Positions 51,306 to 59,181 of a stretch of 64,000 nucleotides of DNA are shown here, in pieces. A program made the translations under genes and the position numbers. Below the pieces are notes generated by a model, which was not told the DNA's origin, did no database searches, and was given only the letters and a program-made list of their open reading frames with translations. Within the stretch, counting starts at the first letter, position 1; each line of letters begins with the position of its first letter. Source of the DNA: an uncultured Eubacteriales bacterium (GTDB lineage: Bacteria > Bacillota > Clostridia > Christensenellales > Aristaeellaceae); assembly GCA_902795275.1 (NCBI GenBank), contig CADBKQ010000011.1:1-64000 (forward strand). The letters are read 5' to 3'.

Positions 51306-52202
51306 TCAAGTTTCTTCCTGATTGCTGCCGAATACCTTCTTCTGCATCCGGAGGCCGGTGGGCGTCGCGGCCAGGCCGCCCTTCGCGGTTTCCTTCAGCG
51401 AGTCGGGCAGGGCGTCGCCCACCCGGCGCATGGCGTCCAGGCATTCGTCCACGGGAATTTTCGCTTCAATGCCCGCCAGGGCTAAGTCCGCGCTGGAAAA
51501 GGCGATCACCAGGCCGGATACGTTGCGCTTGATGCAGGGGATTTCCACCAGCCCGGCCACCGGGTCGCACACCAGGCCCAGCTGGTTGGCGATGGCGATG
51601 GCGCAGGCGTCCGCGCACTGGCTGGGCGTGCCGCCCATCAGCTCCACCAGCGCCGCCGCCGCCATGGCCGCCGCGCTGCCGCATTCCGCCTGGCACCCGC
51701 CCTGGGCCCCCGCGATGCTGGCCCGCCCGGCAATCACCATGCCAAAGGCCCCGGCGGTGAACATGGACATGACGATGTCCTTCTGGTCAAAGCCCTGATC
51801 TTCCCACAGCGACACCAGGCACCCAGGCAGGATGCCACAGCTGCCCGCCGTGGGCGCGGCGACGATCCTGCCCATGGAAGCGTTGCACCCGGCCACGGCC
51901 AGCGCCCGGGAAATGGCCTTTGCCAGGAAGGGGCCGCACAGCCCGCCGTTGGTTTTCTCGGCGTAGGTCTTCATCTTCCAGCCCTCGCCGCCGGTCAGCC
52001 CGGACATGGATTTCTGGTCCTTCCGCTGCCCCACTTCTACGGAGGCCGCCATCACGGAAAAGTCGATTTCCATTTTTTCGTATAATTCCAGCGGGGTTGT
52101 TTCCATGGCTTCCGACTGGTCCTGCAGCACCAGTTCGCTGATTTTCACGCCCCGGGCTTCCGCTTCCCGCACCAATTCACTGATGGATTCATATTTCAGC
52201 AT
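51306..52202 (-). CDS. sdaAA: L-serine dehydratase, alpha subunit
   Basis: 298 residues from ATG 52202 (GAAGGTG six bases upstream). Fe-S-type serine deaminase alpha chain: SMSGLTGGEGWKM, VAAPTAGSCGILPGCL, AGAQGGCQAECGSA and LVCDPVAGLVEIPC; its cysteines hold the [4Fe-4S] cluster that binds serine. It converts serine to pyruvate and ammonia. The beta-subunit gene lies upstream, separated by a 7-mer repeat. Confidence 0.96.
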   Translation of the reverse strand: MLKYESISELVREAEARGVKISELVLQDQSEAMETTPLELYEKMEIDFSVMAASVEVGQRKDQKSMSGLTGGEGWKMKTYAEKTNGGLCGPFLAKAISRALAVAGCNASMGRIVAAPTAGSCGILPGCLVSLWEDQGFDQKDIVMSMFTAGAFGMVIAGRASIAGAQGGCQAECGSAAAMAAAALVELMGGTPSQCADACAIAIANQLGLVCDPVAGLVEIPCIKRNVSGLVIAFSSADLALAGIEAKIPVDECLDAMRRVGDALPDSLKETAKGGLAATPTGLRMQKKVFGSNQEET

Positions 52203-52255
52203 CGTTGCACCTTCACAGTAAAGTCGATCGTTCATTGATTGAAACAAGAGAATAT

Positions 52256-52345
52256 CCAGTTCTAAGTTCTTCGTTCCAAGTTCTAAGCTGAATACTCTGA
52301 AAACAGCTTGCCAGTTTAGAACTAAGAACTTTGAACTTAGAACTC
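52256..52345. repeat. Inverted repeat with tandem 7-mer arms (AGTTCTA type), copy 2
   Basis: Left arm AGTTCTA AGTTCTT CGTTCCA AGTTCTA, right arm TTAGAACT AAGAACT TTGAACT TAGAACT. Same family as the copy at 11.7 kb; it lies between sdaAB and sdaAA within the operon. Confidence 0.8.
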
Positions 52346-52347
52346 AT

Positions 52348-53016
52348 TTAAATTCTGCGTATCAGAATCGCATTGGAAACATGCTGAATCTTCCGGATGG
52401 CCTCCATCAGGTTTTCCGGGGGCTGGCCGTCAATCTCAATGGTCATGATGGCCTCGCCGCCCTTGCTCTGGCGGGAAAGATGAAAGCTGGAAATGTTCAG
52501 GTCAGCGTATTCCCAGTGCATCAGCTGGGTCACGGCGGCGATGACGCCGGGCTTGTCCCGGTGCATCACCAGGATGGTATTATTGTCGCCGTTGAAGCTC
52601 ACGTTCATTCCGTCCACCTGGTTCACCAGGATGTTCCCGCCGCCCACGCTGGCTCCCTGCATCACGCCCTCGCCGCCGTCCGCCAGGAAATAATGGATGC
52701 GGGCGGTGTTGGGATGGGCGTCCTTGATGTCCTCTTTGATGAATTCATAAGCAATGCCCCGCTGACGGGCGATATTCAGCGCGTCGCGGATCTCGGGGGA
52801 ATAGCTGTGATAGCCCATGATCCCGGCCAGCAGCGCCCGGTCGGTGCCATGGCCTTTGTAGGTCTGGGCAAAGGAGCCGGAAAGCGTGATCTCCACCTTC
52901 TCCAGCTCGCGGCCATCAATCAGCTTGTTCACCACGCGCCCCAGGCGCACCGCCCCCGCGGTGTGGGAACTGGACGGGCCGATCATCACCGGGCCGATAA
53001 TATCAAACACATTCAT
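52348..53016 (-). CDS. sdaAB: L-serine dehydratase, beta subunit
   Basis: 222 residues. MNVFDIIGPVMIGPSSSHTAGAVRLG is the diagnostic start; GHGTDRALLAGIMG follows, and the C-terminal ~75 residues form an ACT domain (VMHRDKPGVIAAVTQLM). It partners SdaAA. The gene comes first in the operon, 145 bases before the alpha gene. Confidence 0.96.
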   Translation of the reverse strand: MNVFDIIGPVMIGPSSSHTAGAVRLGRVVNKLIDGRELEKVEITLSGSFAQTYKGHGTDRALLAGIMGYHSYSPEIRDALNIARQRGIAYEFIKEDIKDAHPNTARIHYFLADGGEGVMQGASVGGGNILVNQVDGMNVSFNGDNNTILVMHRDKPGVIAAVTQLMHWEYADLNISSFHLSRQSKGGEAIMTIEIDGQPPENLMEAIRKIQHVSNAILIRRI

Positions 53017-53289
53017 GCCGCTTCCTCCTGCCAGTCGAACAGATCATCGAACACCATTTTATTGTACAGAAAATAGCATGCTTTTGCAACACATTTTTCA
53101 TGGTGCGGCTGTCACAAAAAAATGACGATTCAGGCAATGGGAAGTTTTCCGGGGAAAAGACCTGGCTCAACGAATGGAGATCGAATATAATAGCAGAGCG
53201 GCTTCGGACAAGCTGCACAGATTATTTTGGAAAAAGCGGGAAAAATCCGTGTGTCCTCTCGTCAGTATAGGTGAAGGAGGTGATCGGCG

Positions 53290-54801
53290 ATGGAACGTGC
53301 TGAGGTACCCGGCATGATCCGCGAGCAGAGGCTCAGCAGATGGATCGAAGAATATTCTGATTCGATCCTGCATACTTGCTTTCTCTATCTGTCCGATCAG
53401 GGCCAGGCCGAAGACGCGACACAGGATATCCGGGATGAAAACAGCATGGATGATGATCGTGAAGAATCCGGCGTTCTCACCCTGACGCTCAGCCCGGTTT
53501 ATTCCGGCGAAGAACGAATCCTTTGCAGCACACAACCCGTTTCACTGGAATCGGTAGGAGCGCAGATTGACCTGATTCGGCTGATTGTGCTGCCGGCTGA
53601 GATTCAGTATCAAATCAGCTATTCAATTACCGATCCGCAGAAATACCATTCTGTCATGGATGATGAAAGCCATTCCATCACAAAGCCGCTTTCATTCCGG
53701 TTTGTTGAATTGAATGCAGGCGGAACTGTCAGCCGATATTTGAAGGAAGGCATCAGTGATCCGGTTGGCTGTATTGGCGATCATGTCATCATCGGTTATC
53801 TTGGCGTCAGCGAGCTTTATGACGAATACACGCTTGCCGTATATGAAAATCCCCTTGGAAATCCCCTGGAGTTTGTGACTGTTAAGGTACAATATGAAAA
53901 CAATTTGACCTGGACACCGGAAGAGCGCGTATGGCAGCAGGGATCGGATCGAACGAAGCCGCACAACGAGGCGGATGATACATTGGTCAATCCGACATCC
54001 GATGATCTGCCGGAAGTGGAAGCTGTCGCTATAGCCAAAGAAGCGGTTCTTCGGGTCTGCAAACTACAGGACGACGCTCTGGAACGGGGGCGTGTGGTAG
54101 CGGACATGTATGTTACCAATGCTCGTCCTGAATACCGAAGGTGGTTCATTCAGTTTCAGGTATTCAAGGAAGGTTCTGATTCTTATGTGAGCAGAGTCTA
54201 CACCTGTATTGTCGACCAGAACGGTCAGGTCATCAGCGATCCGGATATCAATGAACCATCACTTGAAGAAAAAGCGGCGGCGATGGAGGCGGCGCTCCAG
54301 AGAGAAAAGAAAAAGCCGGATGATCTGAAAAAATACCTGGAATACTTTGACGCGCAAGCGGATAACGGAGGTTTCTTCTGGTATTGGCCGTATGATGTGA
54401 AAGCGGCCTATTGGCAGGAGATGCAGCCCTGGATCAATGAGGCGCCATTGGAAACGGATACCGAAGTCGGTATGACCCTGTATTACGCCTATGGCATTCC
54501 CAGTTCAGATGAACTCCAGCATGATGATGCTGTCAGAATTGCAAGAGAGTTGATCAGGGAAAAGTATCAGATCGCTGATGCTCAGATGGCAAAATACGAT
54601 CCATTCTGTGAAGCGTTTGATATCAGCGGAAAGCTCTATCATGGGAACGTGTGGAAATTTGTGTTCGCTGAAGCAGGAACACATGGTTCGCCATACTATC
54701 GTGTGGTCATGGATGCGAAAACGGGGCAAGCGGTAATCGTTGAAGAATTCCTGTGGCAGTCATTCAAAAAAGACCTGGAATATGATCTCAAGTTCTATTA
54801 A
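53290..54801 (+). CDS. Chimeric gene: ECF sigma region 2 fragment joined to a PepSY-like C-terminal protein
   Basis: 503 residues. The first ~50 residues (EQRLSRWIEEYSDSILHTC, YLSDQGQAEDATQDI) are the start of an ECF sigma factor region 2, ending in the middle of the conserved EDATQD helix. The rest is unrelated: a beta-rich region (VLTLTLSPVYSGEERIL, DUF4179-like) and two PepSY-like units (VEAVAIAKEAVLRVC and DDAVRIARELIREKYQI). Sigma and anti-sigma genes usually lie in tandem, so a deletion probably fused the two. An excellent site (AAGGAGGTGATC) suggests it is still translated. Base composition is lower in GC than the neighbours. A TATAAT box lies at 53186-53191. Confidence 0.78.
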   Translation: MERAEVPGMIREQRLSRWIEEYSDSILHTCFLYLSDQGQAEDATQDIRDENSMDDDREESGVLTLTLSPVYSGEERILCSTQPVSLESVGAQIDLIRLIVLPAEIQYQISYSITDPQKYHSVMDDESHSITKPLSFRFVELNAGGTVSRYLKEGISDPVGCIGDHVIIGYLGVSELYDEYTLAVYENPLGNPLEFVTVKVQYENNLTWTPEERVWQQGSDRTKPHNEADDTLVNPTSDDLPEVEAVAIAKEAVLRVCKLQDDALERGRVVADMYVTNARPEYRRWFIQFQVFKEGSDSYVSRVYTCIVDQNGQVISDPDINEPSLEEKAAAMEAALQREKKKPDDLKKYLEYFDAQADNGGFFWYWPYDVKAAYWQEMQPWINEAPLETDTEVGMTLYYAYGIPSSDELQHDDAVRIARELIREKYQIADAQMAKYDPFCEAFDISGKLYHGNVWKFVFAEAGTHGSPYYRVVMDAKTGQAVIVEEFLWQSFKKDLEYDLKFY

Positions 54802-54868
54802 GCGAATGCCTCCCGCAGCCGGCTGTAAATCAAGCGGTTCAGAATGGTTTCTTATCACCTTTTCCCTA

Positions 54869-54909
54869 CGCCAAAGAACGGTTCCCCCAGCAGCACCTGA
54901 ATCGTAACC
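54869..54909. repeat. GGGGGAACC hairpin repeat, half copy H5
   Basis: CGCCAAAGAACGGTTCCCCC followed by AGCAGCACCTGAATCGTAAC: the right half of the H1/H4 element only. The left half is missing or degraded. Confidence 0.7.
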
Positions 54910-54910
54910 A

Positions 54911-54943
54911 AAAACCCGGAGCGGAAAAACGCTCCGGGTTTTA
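54911..54943 (-). terminator. Terminator of the zinc-ribbon membrane protein gene
   Basis: AAACCCGGAGCG-loop-CGCTCCGGGTTTT hairpin, usable on both strands. Confidence 0.85.
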
Positions 54944-54961
54944 TGAAAGAAGCAAACAGCG

Positions 54962-55600
54962 TTACGGCTTGAACGGCATACGGCACTGGGGACAGCAGCC
55001 GTAGCGCCGGGCCTGCTCGGCGGGCAGGGAATAATGGCAGTTGGGGCATTGAACGTTCTGAGCGTCTATCTGCGTCCACCCGGAATTGCCGGTCAGGCTG
55101 GCGGGCTGCTGCTGGGACGGCGGGAAGGAACCCGCCCGCTGATAGGGGTTGGGCTGCTGCGCATAGCCGGCAGGCTGGCGGGGCTGGCCGTAGGCGGGGG
55201 TGGTCTGCGGCGGCTGGTAAGCGTTCTGGGCCTGTGGCTGCTGAACGGGCTGATTTTGCCGCGGCGTGCGCACGCTGTTCACGGCCTTTGCCAGGCTGTT
55301 GAAGGGAGAGGCGGTCCGCACCGCGGCTTCCGCCGAAGACGCGCTGCCTGTGAGCAGGTCTTTGATGATGGCGGAGTTATCCACCAGTTCCCCGTACCCA
55401 TACAGCATCAGCGAACTGATCCAGGCGATCAGGCTGCCGAGAAGCGCGATCAGGATGCCCAGCAGGATGGCGTTCCCTGTGCCAACCAGACTGCCAAAGT
55501 TGAAAATCACGTAGAAACCGCTGATCACGGACGCAACGGCCAGCACATAAAACATCACCGTCGCCACGATTTTGATTTTCTTTCCGATCCTTGCGAACAT
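54962..55600 (-). CDS. Membrane protein with C-terminal zinc ribbon
   Basis: 212 residues. Two membrane spans (VATVMFYVLAVASVISGFYVIF and AILLGILIALLGSLIAWISSL), a Gln/Pro/Tyr-rich linker, and a CPNC...CCPQC zinc-ribbon-like end. The N-terminal MFARIGKKIKIVATV is positively charged, so both ends are probably inside. The linker resembles those of SepF and SPFH in this genome. Function unknown. Confidence 0.8.
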   Translation of the reverse strand: MFARIGKKIKIVATVMFYVLAVASVISGFYVIFNFGSLVGTGNAILLGILIALLGSLIAWISSLMLYGYGELVDNSAIIKDLLTGSASSAEAAVRTASPFNSLAKAVNSVRTPRQNQPVQQPQAQNAYQPPQTTPAYGQPRQPAGYAQQPNPYQRAGSFPPSQQQPASLTGNSGWTQIDAQNVQCPNCHYSLPAEQARRYGCCPQCRMPFKP

Positions 55601-55734
55601 ACCCCACGACCCCTTTCGTATTTCTGATTGCCATGATGTGTGATGATTGACCGCATTTTTCTACAATTATTATAATGAATTTATCCCAAATTGCAATACG
55701 ATTTCAAAAAAATGCCCTGCTCCTGTATGAGATA

Positions 55735-55962
55735 AAGTTACTATTCAGGTCACGGAGAGTTTACTGGGGGAAACCATTCTTTGGATGCCAAAGAATGGTT
55801 TCCCCCAGACCCCTTTCCAAGAAAGCAAAAATAATATTATTCCGTATGATGTGAATCCTTGCGGGAAAATGTCATTTTTATCGTCTTTCTCGGAAGGGGT
55901 CTGGGGGAACCGCTCTTTGGACTCCAAAGAGCGGTTCCCCCAGAAATACCTGAATCGTAACA
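55735..55962. repeat. MITE-like element made of hairpins H3 and H4
   Basis: 228 bp with matching ends (GTTACTATTCAGGT and ACCTGAATCGTAAC). At each end is a GGGGGAACC hairpin: H3 55764-55808 (AACCATTCTTTGG stem) and H4 55901-55942 (AACCGCTCTTTGG stem). Inside, GACCCCTTTCCAAGAAAG and CTTTCTCGGAAGGGGTC face each other, so the whole unit is also a large palindrome. With the adjacent AT-rich sequence it fills the 403-bp gap between the membrane-protein and ECF genes. Confidence 0.8.
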
Positions 55963-56003
55963 AAAAACAGGAACAGGGCGCGGGTCAGGCAACGAACGAA
56001 GCC

Positions 56004-56546
56004 TCATGCTTCACTGCGAAGGATGCCCGCCGCTTTCAGCGCGGGGCGAAGGGCGTGGTAGAACACCGGCGCGGCGACAATCGCTGCCCCGGCGTTGATG
56101 ATGGAGGCCGGGAATTTGCTCACGACAGGCGCCCAGATGTTGCCCGCAATCAGGCCGTAAATACCGGTTTTGAGCATGTACAGAGCCACATAGGTGAGTG
56201 CGCCGCATACGCAGGCAATCAGTATCCTGGGAAGGGACTGTTTTTTTTCTGTTTTGCCCGCCAGCATGCCGCACACCCAGGCCATGGCAAACTTGCTCAC
56301 AAACGTGATCAGCAGATTCACAATGCCCTCGTTATACATGGTCAGGTCGTACAGCGCCGAGCCCAGGCCCGCGGCGATTCCTCCGTTCACCGGCCCCAGC
56401 AGCAGCCCCGCCAGCAGGCATACCGCGTTGGCGAAATGCACCTTGGAGCCCAGCAGCGGAAACCGGAACAGCGTGACCACGTACACCATCGCCGCCAGCG
56501 CGCCGACCATCACCGTGTTTAATACCTTTGCGTCCTGCTTCTTCAT
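56004..56546 (-). CDS. ECF transporter S component
   Basis: 180 residues, five or six spans: VMVGALAAMVYVVTLFRFPLLG, HFANAVCLLAGLLLGPVNGGIAAGLGSALYDL. This is the substrate-binding membrane subunit of an energy-coupling-factor vitamin importer; the shared EcfAA'T module is not in the window. The vitamin cannot be told. Its gene follows AAAGGAGATG. A 7-mer repeat (R6) lies just upstream; no riboswitch was recognised. Confidence 0.85.
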   Translation of the reverse strand: MKKQDAKVLNTVMVGALAAMVYVVTLFRFPLLGSKVHFANAVCLLAGLLLGPVNGGIAAGLGSALYDLTMYNEGIVNLLITFVSKFAMAWVCGMLAGKTEKKQSLPRILIACVCGALTYVALYMLKTGIYGLIAGNIWAPVVSKFPASIINAGAAIVAAPVFYHALRPALKAAGILRSEA

Positions 56547-56594
56547 TTCGGTTCATCTCCTTTATGATTTGGGGAAAGGGGCTTTAAGGTATGA

Positions 56595-56715
56595 AATAGG
56601 GATTAGGGAATAGGGAATAGGGATTAGTCATTTTGTTTTGCTTTTTCATTGGTTTCCACCAATCGTATTGTACACTATGTTTCCTAATCCCTAATCCCTA
56701 TTCCCTAATCCCTCC
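56595..56715. repeat. Inverted repeat with GGGATTA/GGGAATA arms, copy R6
   Basis: Arms 56595-56628 and 56682-56715 around the common core TCATTTTGTTTTGCTTTTTC. It lies between divergent genes. Confidence 0.88.
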
Positions 56716-56747
56716 TTCGCATAAATGATCCATCCCTGCTTTCCCTC

Positions 56748-56776
56748 TTGACCGGAAAGCGGCTTTAGTATATACT
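56748..56776 (+). promoter_or_regulatory. Promoter of the MocR-like gene
   Basis: TTGACC (56748-56753), 17-bp spacer, TATACT (56771-56776). A second -10-like TATAAT lies ten bases further down. Confidence 0.75.
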
Positions 56777-56826
56777 GAGATTGGCTATAATAAAAGTGCC
56801 AGAACAGGAGAAAAACATAAGACCAG

Positions 56827-57942
56827 ATGAAACAGCAAAAGCCTGCCTATCTGCAATTGTACGAAACGCTTCGGGAAAAGATCACCCAGGGCATCTGGGC
56901 GTACGGCGAACGCATCCCTTCCCGCCGGGAAACCGCGCGGGAAGAGGGCCTGAGCGTGATCACGGTGGAGCACAGCTATGAACTGCTCTGCCAGGAAGGC
57001 TACATCGAAGCCCGTCCCCGCAGCGGATATTTTGTGATTTACCGCCCGCTGGACGGGTTCGTCCAGGTGTCGCTTCCCCCGCCGCGTCCCGCCGCGCCGG
57101 TTCAGTTTACGCCGAAGCAGGAGAACGGCTTTTCCTTCTCCGTGCTTGCCCGCACCATGCGCCGGGTGATCACGGAATATGGCGAAACCCTGCTCAGCAA
57201 ATCCCCGAATACCGGCTGCGACGCCCTGCGCCAGGCCATCGCCCGCTACCTGGCCCGCAACCGGGGCATCAACGTCGGCCCCGACCAGATCGTGATCGGC
57301 TCCGGCGCGGAATACCTGTACGGGCTGGTGGTGGAAATGCTGGGCCGGGACAGGGTGTACGCCATCGAGAGCCCGTCCTATGAGAAGATCGAGCAGGTCT
57401 ACCGCGCCAAGGGCGTCACCTGCGACCTGCTGCCCCTGGCCCACGACGGCATTCAGTCCGCCGCCCTGGCCGCCACGGAAGCGTCCGTGCTGCACATCAC
57501 GCCCTACCGCAGCTTCCCCAGCGGCGTCACCGCCAGCGCGTCCAAGCGTCGGGAGTACATCCACTGGGCCGCGGAACAGGAGCGCTTCATCGTGGAGGAC
57601 GATTTTGAATCGGAATTTTCCATGCTCCGCAAGCCGGAGGAAACGGTGTTTTCCCAGTCGAAAAAGGAAAACGTGATCTACCTGAACACCTTCACACGCA
57701 CGGTTTCGCCCGCCATCCGCGTGGGTTACATGGTGCTTCCGAAGCAGCTGGTTCCACTGTTTTCCCGCACGGTGGGCTTTTACTCCTGCACCGTACCCGC
57801 CTTCGAGCAGTATGTGCTGGCCCAGCTCATGGACAACGGCGATTTTGAGCGCCACATCAACCGCATTCGCCGGATGGAGCGCAGAAAGCAGAGCGAAAAA
57901 ACAGGCCGGAACAAACCGGCCGAATCGCAGCGCCCCGATTGA
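56827..57942 (+). CDS. MocR/GntR-family regulator, truncated and lacking the PLP lysine
   Basis: 371 residues; the family is usually about 450-500. An N-terminal GntR wHTH (YLQLYETLREKITQGIWAYG, IPSRRETAREEGLS) is joined to an aminotransferase-fold domain (GCDALRQAIARYLARNRGI, IGSGAEYLYGLVVEMLG, FIVEDDFESEF). The Schiff-base lysine (SKTLxP in MocR proteins) is Arg here: TFTRTVSPAIRVGYMV. The chain stops in the HINRIRRMERRK helix and the C-terminal ~90 residues are gone, replaced by Lys/Arg-rich sequence next to the structured array at 57.94 kb. It may bind DNA only, or be a pseudogene. RBS AGGAG is rather far from the start. Confidence 0.85.
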   Translation: MKQQKPAYLQLYETLREKITQGIWAYGERIPSRRETAREEGLSVITVEHSYELLCQEGYIEARPRSGYFVIYRPLDGFVQVSLPPPRPAAPVQFTPKQENGFSFSVLARTMRRVITEYGETLLSKSPNTGCDALRQAIARYLARNRGINVGPDQIVIGSGAEYLYGLVVEMLGRDRVYAIESPSYEKIEQVYRAKGVTCDLLPLAHDGIQSAALAATEASVLHITPYRSFPSGVTASASKRREYIHWAAEQERFIVEDDFESEFSMLRKPEETVFSQSKKENVIYLNTFTRTVSPAIRVGYMVLPKQLVPLFSRTVGFYSCTVPAFEQYVLAQLMDNGDFERHINRIRRMERRKQSEKTGRNKPAESQRPD

Positions 57943-58316
57943 CAAACGCGCCGGCAGCGGTATGATATAATAACGAGGCAACCGGCGCGAAGCGCGGTTG
58001 GACGAATATCCGATGACCGCCAGTGGCGGGAATATCATCGGATATGAGATCAGCCGAAACAAGCAATCTCCGCAGTGCGGAGTTGCGCCGATTGAGGCTG
58101 CGGATTGTCCTGCCGACTCCCGAAGGGAAAGGCGGCAGGCGTTATGGTATAATGATGAGGAAATCAGCCGCAGGCTGATTGTCCGTCCAGCCGGGCTGCG
58201 AATAGCGAGCACGGCTGGCATCATGGTATAATGAGGATGAGCGCACGGGCACGTCCTTGGACGTGCCGTGGCGCGTGTCGGCGGCTCCCGTCAGGGAAAG
58301 ACGCCGACCATCAATG
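57939..58316 (+). ncRNA. Modular promoter/hairpin array, possible structured RNA locus
   Basis: This 400-bp gap begins with TTGACA (57939-57944), 16 bp, TATGAT. Three similar TATGRTATAAT boxes with following GAGG lie at about 57961, 58144 and 58223. Each is followed by hairpins: (1) AACCGGCGCGAAGCGCGGTT, ATATCCGATGA...TCATCGGATAT, CTCCGCAGTGCGGAG and CTGCCGACTCCC...GGCGGCAG; (2) ATCAGCCGCAGGCTGAT and CCAGCCGG...CGGCTGG; (3) GCACGGGCACGTCC/GGACGTGCCGTGG and GTCGGCG...CGCCGAC. The last stems of modules 1 and 3 share CTCCCG...GGGAAAG. Module 1 recurs inside repeat copy C at 41.2 kb. No protein frame is evident. Confidence 0.6.
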
Positions 58317-58342
58317 AAGAAAAGGACAAGGAGGAAAAAGCC

Positions 58343-59071
58343 ATGAAGCAGGCTGCGGCTTTCTTTGATATTGACGGCACCATTTATCGGGAAGGGCTGA
58401 TCACGGAAGTATTCAAGAAAATGGTGACTCATGAGATCATCGACCAGAAGCGCTGGCATGACGAGGTGAAGCCCGCTTACATGGCCTGGGACAGGCGGGT
58501 GGGCGACTATGACACCTACCTGATGCGCATGACGGAAATCTTCAAGCAGACCCTGGTGGGCTTTTCCTCCCAGCATATCAACTTCATCGCCCAGAAGGTG
58601 ATCGAGCAGAAGGGCGACCGGGTGTACCAGTTTCCCCGACAGGAGATCGAGCGCCACCAGCGGGAAGGTCGGAAGGTGATCGCCATTTCCGGGTCGCCCG
58701 ACGCGCTGGTTCGATTGATGGCGGAGAAATACCGGTTCGACGACTGGCGCGGCTCGCTGTACAGGACCGATGAAAAGGGCTACTACACCGGCGAGATCGT
58801 GCCCATGTGGGACTCTGTGTCCAAGCTGAAGGCCCTGAACGAGCTGGTGGAGGAGTACAATCTGGACCTGGACGAGTGCTGGGCTTACGGCGACACCAAC
58901 GGCGACTTTACCATGCTCAAGGCCGTGGGCCATCCCACCGCCATCAACCCCACCCGGGAGCTGCTGCTCAACATCCGCGCCGACGCGGAGCTGGCCAAAA
59001 AAATCCGCATCGTGGTCGAGCGGAAAGACGTGGTTTACAATATTGATTTAAAAACGCTGAAGCTGGAATAA
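58343..59071 (+). CDS. HAD-IB hydrolase, phosphoserine phosphatase-like
   Basis: 242 residues from ATG 58343 after AAGGAGG. HAD motifs: FFDIDGTIYREG (nucleophile and acid Asp), VIAISGSPDAL with Thr/Ser motif II, KLKALNELVEEY with motif III Lys, and CWAYGDTNGDFTMLKAVG. This subfamily hydrolyses phosphoserine or related small phosphates. Its 3' end overlaps an antisense remnant gene by 37 bases. Confidence 0.92.
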   Translation: MKQAAAFFDIDGTIYREGLITEVFKKMVTHEIIDQKRWHDEVKPAYMAWDRRVGDYDTYLMRMTEIFKQTLVGFSSQHINFIAQKVIEQKGDRVYQFPRQEIERHQREGRKVIAISGSPDALVRLMAEKYRFDDWRGSLYRTDEKGYYTGEIVPMWDSVSKLKALNELVEEYNLDLDECWAYGDTNGDFTMLKAVGHPTAINPTRELLLNIRADAELAKKIRIVVERKDVVYNIDLKTLKLE

Positions 59072-59178
59072 GCCTCAGCGAACGATGATCCAACCTCTTT
59101 TTCTTCCAGCGCCAGCTTTCGGGCGAAGGTGGATTTCCCGGAACAGATTTTTCCGCAGATCAGAGAAACGGCAGCCAT
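59035..59178 (-). pseudogene. Remnant of a P-loop kinase gene
   Basis: A 47-codon frame starts at ATG 59178 three bases after the UDG-like stop and reads MAAVSLICGKICSGKSTF followed by ARKLALEEKEV. This is the Walker A start of AAA_33-type (zeta-toxin/shikimate-kinase-like) proteins, whose normal length is ~150-180 residues. After about residue 30 it diverges and stops inside the HAD gene on the other strand. The 3' part was probably lost by deletion that joined it to the HAD gene end. Confidence 0.65.
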
Positions 59179-59181
59179 ACG

